Shown here one piece after another: positions 56,045-64,000 of a stretch of 64,000 nt of DNA. Position numbers and translations under genes: made by a program. The DNA comes from Galeruca laticollis (Eukaryota > Arthropoda > Insecta > Coleoptera > Chrysomelidae), in assembly GCA_963921935.1 (NCBI GenBank), contig OY998181.1, positions 139,213,423-139,277,422 on the forward strand, written 5' to 3'. Below the pieces are notes generated by a model that made no database searches, was not told the DNA's origin, and was given only the letters and a program-made list of their open reading frames with translations. How positions within the stretch are numbered: the first letter of the stretch is position 1; each line of letters begins with the position of its first letter.

Positions 56045-56370
56045 CGTTAAAACATATATTTGCAAAAATTGTGGGATACGACTTGTCAGAATTCAGCCAT
56101 CAATGATTTCAAAAATGTGCTTTGTGTCATTTTCTATTTCATTTAATTTTATTGTGATAACAGTGTTATTAATTTTTGGATCATGATTATTGGACAGAAA
56201 ATGTAGTTGAAATGTTACCTGAATGCAGCACTGAAAATTCTATCCACAATACAAGCAGTGCAAAAATTCCAAAAAGGAGAAGAATGGCTACAACAAGTCT
56301 GAGTGAAACATTTAAAACAAGCCAGAACATCCAACAAATGTTAAACAATAAAAAGATGATTAGTTAATAG
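56045..56370 (+). pseudogene. Likely C-terminal exon of a Harbinger Myb/SANT partner
   Basis: From about 56180 it reads DYWTENVVEMLPECSTENS, KIPKRRRMATTSLSETFKTS, then a stop after LNNKKMIS. The basic KIPKRRR cluster suggests a nuclear signal. The assignment rests on its position after the repeated partner-gene intron rather than on a domain match. Confidence 0.35.
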
Positions 56371-56876
56371 GATCCAGCTAGTCATTTAAGATAATTTTAG
56401 TTATTTTATTTTTTAAAGATTTTAATTTTTTTCTTTAATAACTGTAATCCGAAACATTCAATTTTTGAATGGCAGTCGAAAAAAGGACTTAATCAAATAA
56501 TTAAAAAATACTATTGACGAAACTACAATGTTTTGAAGCGAGAGAACAATTTACCAGCCAAGGCTGGTAATGTTCAGGAGCTTCTTTGCTCGTGCATTCT
56601 AATTGATGATTCTTATAATTGTTTTTTAATAAAAATCAAAATATCATATATGAAGACAGATATGACTAAACATATAAATTTCACTTTCATTACTGGAGAC
56701 GAAAGTTACCGTTATGCCACGTTTTCGGCTGAAGGTATTCTATTACAAATTGGCGTCTTTTTGTAAAGGGTTGTAGAATTATTTTAATGAATTATGATAC
56801 TTTTTCGAGTACTTTTCTAGTTCAAATTGATTTCTGAAGTTTCTAACAATATTTATCCATTCTAGAACAAAACACG
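56371..56876. other. Gap, no recognised gene
   Basis: An open frame at 56533-56766 (plus) has no recognisable motif and I do not call it a gene. Confidence 0.35.
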
Positions 56877-58070
56877 GTGCCAGATACAGATTGCGATTCT
56901 TCAGACCCTTATAATTTTGTTGAGTCTCCAGAACATATGTTGAAGACTATGGACAATTTACACTCGTGCGATAATGATGAACATCCAATTATATCATATC
57001 ATTACGATTCAGAGTCGAATCGAAATTCTGAAAATGTAGAATATACACCTATTTCTAAGGCAAAATACCCAGAAAAAACATTTTGCTCTCTTTCCGCGCC
57101 TACGGAAAGAAGTCCTTCAAATTTGGACCTCACTTACGAATTTATGCCTGAATTATGTGCTGATGATGCGTCTAGTAAATCTACATTTTCTTCGGATTCA
57201 GAATCTACCGAATATATATTGGAAACTACTTCAGATTCGAAATCTACTTCTTCAGACTCAGAAACTTCAGGATACATTTCAAGAGTCGAAATCGATTGCC
57301 TTATAGCTAAAAAAGCACTTAAGCATGTTGATCAACAAACAAAAGATAACAGAATCATAAGATCTAGTGAGATCATAAGGAAACCTCCATCAGAAGATAT
57401 TGAACATTATACTAATTCAAGGCCATGAACAAAGAAAAATTTATGTCCTTATTGTTTTCAAGAAATAACACATTTTTCGCGTCACCTTCAACGAAATCAT
57501 AAAGAAGAGGGGACAGTTAAAGAATTTTTAACCTTACCTCCCAAGGATATGAAAAGAAAGCACATTTTAAATTTGATTCGCAAGGAAATTTTTTATACTC
57601 GAATCATTCCAACATTGTGAAACCAGTAAGAAGATCCAGAAATACTGATCAAGAAAATGAATGTTCTTTACAAGAAAGTAAGAAATATGTTACATGTCCT
57701 GATTGCTATGGTTTTTTCAAAAGGAGCTTTTTGAGACGGCACAGAAAAAAATGTAAAGTAGAACAGAAAGCTGGGGCTAGACATAACCATTTGTCTAGCA
57801 CAAATGTTTAAAATTTGTAATGGGCAATTCATTAAAATTGAAAAATAAAGTTTTTACAATTATGAGAGCAGATAATATTTCCCAGACTGCTATGAAAGAT
57901 GCTCTAATATGCAGTTATGTAGAAAGTTTGTTGAAAAAGCACAAACGAACAAAAAATCACTATTTCAAACAAAATGAGAGAATTAGGCAAATTATTAATT
58001 AATTTGAAAGACATAACAGTAGTTGAGCGGTTATTCGACGCAAAGTCTTCAATAACTATTTCATTTCGAG
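56877..58070 (+). pseudogene. Crypton-like gene 2, N-terminal half
   Basis: A long acidic/Ser-rich leader (DSSDPYNFVESPEHMLKTMD to EDIEHYTNSRP) ends at a TGA at 57426. The same frame continues KNLCPYCFQEITHFSRHLQR, EFLTLPPKDMKRKHILNLIR. After shifts near 57585-57620 it reads VRRSRNTDQENECS and CPDCYGFFKRSFLRRHRKKC, a second zinc finger. Then come RADNISQTAMKDALICSYVE and, in another frame, KMRELGKLLINLKDITVV. This parallels the N-terminal layout of the recombinase gene at 37846-40532 (RHLENRH..., CGQCG...LHFRHC). The catalytic domain is missing. Confidence 0.65.
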
Positions 58071-58330
58071 TTAAAATATCACATGCTTTTTTTCTTTCAT
58101 TTTTGGAAAATATATCACTAGATTTCTCAACAGAACTATTAATTAAAACATCTGGAGTATCATTAATTGTGCTTTTTAAAATTTGTTAAATGTTGAAAAG
58201 CTTGATTGCAATTAACTTCAGAACAGCGGTAAATAGAATTTGTCTTCAAATCATGTTTTAATTTAAAATGTCTTATCATTAAAGACAAACGAGACTTACA
58301 TACAAAGCAATTCATATTATTACAGTCTCG
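58020..58330 (-). pseudogene. Zinc-finger fragment, possibly a CACTA-like N-terminus
   Basis: It reads NMNCFVCKSRLSLMIRHFKL, KHDLKTNSIYRCSEVNCNQA and FQHLTNFKKH: two C2H2-like fingers. After a shift near 58170 the frame continues NDTPDVLINSSVEKSSDIFS. Fingers of this spacing precede the coding region in the CACTA-like family as I remember it. No other part of that gene is adjacent. It meets the Crypton-like fragment head to head. Confidence 0.4.
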
Positions 58331-59500
58331 TTTTTTTAGGTCGATTAGGTAAATGAATATTTGAAATAAGTTCACTACAAAAAGAAAACTAAAAGAGTAC
58401 TCACACTTGCAAATAAATATGAAGATTATATTGTCTATTCGTTGTAAAAATAATAAATAGTCTATCCTCAATAAAATGGCAACATTTCACCTACTAAAAA
58501 ACATAAACCACACAAAATTCACCAGCTTCACAACGGATCACAACAAGAATATGGTTAACTCTTTCGAAAAACAAAAAGACTGAATAATTAAATAGGCGGG
58601 AAGAAGGTCACGTATTTTGTTTTCTATGTACGCCTGTACGTAATATTAATGATTACAATCATGGATCTATGAACGGTTTACATCAACTTTCGCGCGTTAT
58701 TCTGAGTCCATGTAAGCTGTTCGTAATATTAATGTTTATAGTTATGGATCTATGAACACGTGTCATTGATTTTAGCGCCTTATTAGAATTTAACGTTTGA
58801 GTTCGTAATATTAACGTTTAGCAAACATTGAAACAATGAATACCGTTGATGGTGTTTTTATGTATGCTGTTCATAAATCCATAACACAAATTTATTGTTT
58901 CAAAGACGAACAACATCAATTTAATAATTCTCAAACGTTGATCCAATGAACTTTTTCATTGTACCAATGAAAAAAAGAATTAATTTTTGATGTTTTTCGT
59001 TTATTGCTTAATGTTAGGTCATTCATTGTTTCAGTGTACTAAGACATTAATCCATGATCAGAAATCATTGTAACAATTCATAATATTAATGTTCAAAATA
59101 TTGACGACCGGTGTTCATTAATTTTACATACAAAATTTCTTTCTGTGTAGTCATCATTCTATAATTTAAGTTGAAGGTGACCTGTTAAACGTATTTTAAA
59201 TATTTGAGATTTTGAACTGAAAAGGCAATTATTAATGTATATTTGTTTTAATTTTGAAGTACATACGTAAGCTTTGCAATTATCTTGTTTTGTTTTCAAT
59301 AGTACTAAACTGAAAAAAGTGTTTGAAACAATTAATTTTGACTGCTTTATCTAATCAGAAGTTTTTTATATTTATAAAACCGGACTAAGTTTGAATATCA
59401 AATTTTATTATTCATTTGAGATAGTGCAAATAAAACTGGTTAACTTTTTTAAATTAATTTTATAGGTACATCAGATTATTAAAAAATACATTTCCAGTAC
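58331..59500. other. Gap with a diverged repeated word
   Basis: The word CGTAATATTAATG followed by ATGGATCTATGAAC occurs at about 58639 and 58731 (spacing 92). Shorter copies are CGTAATATTAACGTTTAGC near 58806 and CATAATATTAATGTTC near 59079. No gene is seen. Confidence 0.5.
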
Positions 59501-59509
59501 TAAATTCGA

Positions 59510-60694
59510 AAAGGTAAATCATTCATGACTTCTAATTTCCTCATTATACCATTTCTTTCATCCACGTGTTCATCTTGAACATCTCATACAACGAACTCTT
59601 CATTTTCCGGTTGTATGTCTTCTGGTACAACAATTGATAAATTATGCAATACTGCAATAGCTCGAACGAAGTGTACACAGAACTCAATATTCCTTAGCTT
59701 TATGTCATAAAGCTGTCCGAATTATTGCTTCATCAGACCAAAGCAGTGCTCAATTAAATATCTATTTTTTGGAAGTAAATAATTGTAGTTTCTTTGACGC
59801 CGAGTCAAATTACCTCTGTCTTGAAATGGTGTTAGACGATGTCTTAAGTAAGGATAGCCATTGTCCCCAATAATAAAATAGTCACCACATTTTTCTTGCA
59901 GTGTTGCAAACAACGGTGATGATCGGAACACTCGACTGTCATGGACAGATCCTGGATATCCAACAAAAATGTCCTTTATTCTTTTTTATGGTCGCATACA
60001 ACTTGTGCCTGGAAACAATAAACTTAGTTACTAACGAACTAAAAACAGCTTGAATTTTCAAGTTTGAATAATAATTTTCAAACCTGCTGAATATTTGCTG
60101 CTGTTTTTCCTAATAATACTTAACATAGAATGGGAAGATACCAAGTTCAAAAAAATTTTGTCTAATGAAAGTTAAAAGATTAGGTACAAACCTGGATAGA
60201 AAAGAAGTGTTTCCTGTTCAGGTATGAGTCCGGATCCTCCTGTGGTTTATCTATTCTAATGTGTGTGCCATCAATAATTCCAATTATGCCAGGAAATTCC
60301 TTTTGCCTAAAATGACTTTCAATTTGTTCCTGAATAGTTGGCCACTTTATAACTTCTACAGACATATTAGATAAAAAATATGTTACTCTCTTGACAAGTT
60401 TGTATAAGGAACTGATAGTTATGCTGCTTCATTGCTTGAATACCATAAAAAGGCTTAGATTGTTTTTGAAGGATTTATTTTTTCAGAGTCTCCTTGTTGG
60501 TAGTGGTAATACTGGGATGCTTCATACCTATTTGAAAGCTGCATTGCTAGGTCCCTACTAATTCTAAAATGTTCTGTAAACTGTTTATTGTCAAGTTGAG
60601 GCACAGTTTCTACAAAAAAGTTTTCATTTTTTGGTACTTCCATGACTCTTACTAGCTCCTCCAAATCTTCGTCACTTGAACTTAAATGCATCAT
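59510..60694 (-). pseudogene. Harbinger-6 transposase, two exons
   Basis: The start MMHLSSSDEDLEELVRVMEV is at 60694. Exon 1 (60694-60192) has FTEHFRISRDLAMQLSNRYE and, after a shift near 60460, ALPSVPYKLVKRVTYFLS, then GIIGIIDGTHIRIDKPQEDP (first Asp). The donor is CAG|GTTTGT. Exon 2 starts at 60008 with QVVCDH and, after an A-run shift, RIKDIFVGYPGSVHDSRVFR, CGDYFIIGDNGYPYLRHRL (second Asp) and KNRYLIEHCFGLMKQ (Glu). A TAA follows KQ, with readable FGQLYDIKLRNIEFCVHFV beyond. It is nearly full length and all three acidic residues remain. No MADF or SANT partner is visible beside it. Confidence 0.88.
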
Positions 60695-61525
60695 CTAAAA
60701 TGTGGTTAGAATTGGATATTTTCTGTATTTTTATTCTCAAACAAAAAATATATGTATCCTTATTTTACAACATGCCTACTAATTACTACTTATTTGTTAC
60801 CTTGCTTAAATTCGAATATTCTTTTCAAATTTGAAATTAACTATATTTTTAGCCTGCCAGATAATCGAAAAACTGAAAAATATATAATAAATTCAAGGTT
60901 AGGATTCGTTCCGAATTAAATAACCCAGCTTCGATTCAAGAATTTGTCGAACGTATTACGAACAAGTTCGAAAGAGAACAAGCGTGTTCCACGAACACAG
61001 AATTTTTAATCTGGAGTGAGAATTGTTTTCACCGCGAACGTCCAATTCTTAGACAAGGAAAGACGAATGGACGTGTACTAACTATCAAATTATGTTACCA
61101 ACTGGCTCCAATCAACAATTATCAGTGGTGGAGCAGAGGGTAAATTTAAGGTTGTTTTTAAATTCGACTCAAAAATTGCAATGTAAAAATAAAATGCTAA
61201 TGATTTTGAAAAAATATGTAAATATTTATAAACAGTAATTAATATTAGTAAAAAATATGCTGCTGCAAACAAAAATATCGCATAAATTATTTTCTTGCCC
61301 TGTTTTTCAACACTTCTCTAATGGAATTTTCATGTATAAGACGGAAAAAAAGACAAAATATGTGATATTCTTTTATCCATGCTCACATATTTGTGCAAGA
61401 TGCATTTTATATATTGTATACACGTTATGGGTATATTTTGAAAGGGAAAATATAATGATTGGATAGGCAACAATGAAATAAGAAATACATAGTTTAATCA
61501 GATTTATTAATATTAAAATCAAAAC
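60695..61525. other. Gap, no recognised gene
   Basis: No supported feature between the Harbinger-6 start and the end of the second P-like gene. Confidence 0.4.
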
Positions 61526-63839
61526 TCATTGGCCCTTGAACAAAATCAATTTAGTATAACGATTGCGTATGTGATCAGTAGGTTCACTTTGTTTTTCTAC
61601 AATAAAATGAATTCTAATATTTATGTATCTAACACACACAGACTTCATTAAAAAATAAACATGATTTACATCATTTTCAATAATATGATTATCAAGTGAC
61701 TGGAATAAATTCATGCCAATACTATTTCTTAAAATTTTACTGATTAATATTTGTACAAAATTTTCCTTACTTAAACTGTCTTTGAACACTAAGGCATTTT
61801 TCACAAATTTTACATATTTCAATTACATCCGCAGACGGGTATGTAAGACCTCCTTTATTTTTTTGTGAGATTAGTGAATTTAAAAAATTGTCTCTGTTTC
61901 CAGATAATACCCCAATACATTTCTCACATTTTATAGATTTTTGTAACTGCTTAACTACAAATCCCGCTATGTATATCACAATTTCTTGGCTACAATTTGA
62001 AAGCATTGTAGGATTTATTATGTATGTATGATCATTGAAAATATTACCAAACGTTTCGACATTCTGCGCTTCTTCTCCTTTATGAAATTGTGGAATACTA
62101 TTATTAATTTGACTTTCGGGGTTACCTTGGTCAATTTTACCGCTAGATACTGTAAGGACATTGATTTGTTCAAGAGGTATGCAGTTACCCACACCCCCAC
62201 TACGTATTTCAGTTCTTAACAGTAATTGTCTGTAGGAAGTACGAAACTGACGGACAGTGGGGTTGTTATTCCAGCCACCTCTTGATTTAATTGATGAAAA
62301 AAATAATTCCAAATGGTCTTGGCTAATTTTATATAAAGGAAGATACATCAATAGCTTTTGTGTAGCCACTAAATCATCTTACAAATTTAAAACATTTTTT
62401 AAATCTATTATCAGACCAACAAATCCAGTGCGGCGAGGAGAAGTAACTACAAGTTCGCCATTAGGAAATTTTAATTGAGAAATTTATATAATAAACTCCT
62501 TTATAAATTGTGAAATATTATCAATATTTTCTGCACATACTGCTTTTCTATACCCCATAGCTTGTAACTTTCTGCTATTTAAAATATCAAAAACATTATT
62601 CATATGTCTTATAAATATAATAGTTCCCTCAGACCCCTCAAATTGTTTTAATTTAAGTTTTTTTAAACAATATTCTATTGCATCTGCTACAGATGCACTC
62701 AGCAACTGGACAGCCAAGCGCACTTTCATTTTTTGTTTAAAAAAGTGCATATGGGCAGACCGTAGTTTATTGCCTAAGTGAAGACCTTCACTCTCTTGCA
62801 AATCGTGCAAGAGTCTTACATATTCCCAATTCATTAGATTGCCATCTTTATCTTTGAAAACTTTCAATTCCCCAAAAGTATTTCTTACCAATTTAATCAT
62901 ATGACACGGGTCATAGAAAATATATATTTTCTCATTTGAAAATGAGAAATATGTTTTGTGATTGTGTATATCAGTATTACAACCTAGCATATTGCTCATT
63001 GATATATTTGATGGTGCCCCATCAAAAGTCAATGATACAATTCTGATTCCTGTTTCTTCCAATGCAGATAAACAATGAGAAATAATTGAAGATTTTTGGT
63101 TTCCAGTGAAAGAATCAGTCAGGAAGTATCCAACTGGCAATTTCCATGTACCATTAATGTTGACAACCATAATTACAAATGCTTCCTTTGCTAATGCATT
63201 TGAATCAGTATTGAAATTAATCCCAAAGTTGACATAACCAAAAAAACTTCTCCCATCCCATTCTAAATGTTTTCGTATAGCCATTTCATCTATTACTAAC
63301 GAACACAAAACAGTTTTGGTTTCCTTTTGCACATATAATTTCAAAACATCTAAAGATTCAATTGTAGTTCCTGGTTCAGCATTAATGGTTTTATACCATT
63401 TTCCAATAGTACTTCGATGAGGAAGGCAAGTATCAAAAACATTTCTCACGTAATCATATGCCTTTGGAGACAAAAAATTTAACGATAAAGCGAATTTTCT
63501 TAATTCTGGATTATATTTCTGTTGTTTTTCAACTTTACGTTGTAGCAGTTCTTTTTGAAAATTTGACATACTTTCTAATATAATGACGTTTTCATCTGAA
63601 ATCATATTTTTCTGTTGCAAGGTCTTAATAATATGTTTTCAAGATATGACTTTTTGCTTCTGTCTTTTTAGAGATTGTCCAAGTACACGTATTTTTCTAG
63701 TTTTCTCTTGATTTCTTTTTTTTTCAAGATATATTTTTCTCTTCAGTTTCTTTTTGCGAGGGCTGTCAATGTCTTGCCGACTAGTAGATGGTTGTGGTGA
63801 TGGTGTACTTCTAGAGTATGTCCTTTTTCTTGAGATATC
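61526..63839 (-). pseudogene. P-element-like (THAP9-type) transposase 2, catalytic exon
   Basis: The exon opens at 63839 after the acceptor TATTTTAG with a basic region (RSTPSPQPSTSRQDIDSPRK). Main blocks are LRKFALSLNFLSPKAYDYV, LCSLVIDEMAIRKHLEWDG (first Asp), VSLTFDGAPSNISMSNMLG (second), IYIFYDPCHMIKLVRNTFG, VTSPRRTGFVGLIIDLKN, and the signature YKISQDHLELFFSSIKSRGG with the conserved Glu. In-frame stops stand at about 63640, 62484-62486 and 62390, and a frameshift near 61780 precedes the tail that ends at 61526. The THAP exon should lie right of the window. It is a different family from P-like gene 1, since shared blocks differ strongly. Confidence 0.88.
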
Positions 63840-64000
63840 CTAAAATACAATTTTATGATCAATTTACTACAGCTATGGTGATTAAGTTAAATGTTTGGTG
63901 TTAAATTCTTTTGAATAAAAAATGTACATACAAGATAAATATGTCTAATTATGCAAGACATATTATTACCACATTTGAAGTATATTTAGATATAGAATAT
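63840..64000. other. Intron of P-like gene 2 at window edge
   Basis: AT-rich sequence upstream of the acceptor at 63840-63841. The upstream exon is outside the window. Confidence 0.4.

Noticed and set aside
61090..61466. Two opposed short frames near 61.2 kb
   Set aside because: Low-complexity hydrophobic translations of AT-rich DNA.

Overview
The window is a transposable-element graveyard from an AT-rich animal genome, most likely an insect. I infer this from the mix of families: PIF/Harbinger with MADF/BESS or Myb/SANT partner genes, THAP/P-type, piggyBac, Tc1, pogo/Tigger, hAT, Crypton-like tyrosine recombinases, a CACTA-like element with a SAM-domain partner, Penelope-like, BEL/Pao, and a CR1/L2-like LINE. 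Spliceosomal introns with GT-AG borders are visible inside many of them. I see no convincing single-copy host gene, tRNA, rRNA or prokaryote-style operon. The order or species cannot be fixed by eye.

Layout. 0.4-5.1 kb: a Harbinger element with transposase (+) and antisense MADF/BESS gene (-), split by a complete hAT element (2364-5036, perfect 8-bp target duplication). 5.2-6.9 kb: a small terminal-inverted-repeat element and a 5' fragment of a DDE-like family that I tentatively call Sola-like. 7.0-14.3 kb: a THAP/P-like transposase gene (-) whose THAP exon and catalytic exons are separated by a LINE (about 9.8-13.9 kb). 15.3-17.6 kb: two more Harbinger pieces, the first with its MADF/BESS gene lying antisense inside the transposase intron. 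18.5-21.3 kb: Sola-like C-terminus, Harbinger 5' exon, Penelope-like GIY-YIG end. 22.6-26.3 kb: a Tc1 transposase cut by a pogo/Tigger element (23293-25870). 26.3-35.3 kb: mostly featureless AT-rich DNA with TA microsatellites, one Myb/SANT fragment and one 2.1-kb element with a DDE fragment. 35.3-37.8 kb: piggyBac-1. 37.8-40.5 kb: Crypton-like recombinase. 41.7-43.2 kb: two Penelope-like fragments head to head. 43.2-48.8 kb: a CACTA-like transposase and SAM-domain partner, with piggyBac-2 (45148-47740; intact 606-codon transposase) inserted in the transposase. 49.2-52.9 kb: internally deleted BEL/Pao. 52.9-56.4 kb: Harbinger partner exons flanking the fullest Sola-like gene, with a 166-bp direct repeat. 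56.9-58.3 kb: Crypton-like N-terminus and a zinc-finger fragment. 59.5-60.7 kb: Harbinger transposase (-). 61.5-63.8 kb: a second, better preserved P-like transposase (-).

The nesting gives relative ages: hAT is younger than Harbinger-1, the LINE younger than P-1, Tigger younger than Tc1, piggyBac-2 younger than the CACTA-like element. Most genes are broken by single-base frameshifts, often in A/T homopolymers, and by in-frame stops consistent with transitions. Only piggyBac-2 is open from end to end. Tigger has a single stop and piggyBac-1 a single frameshift. All family names come from motif recognition, not from database searches.
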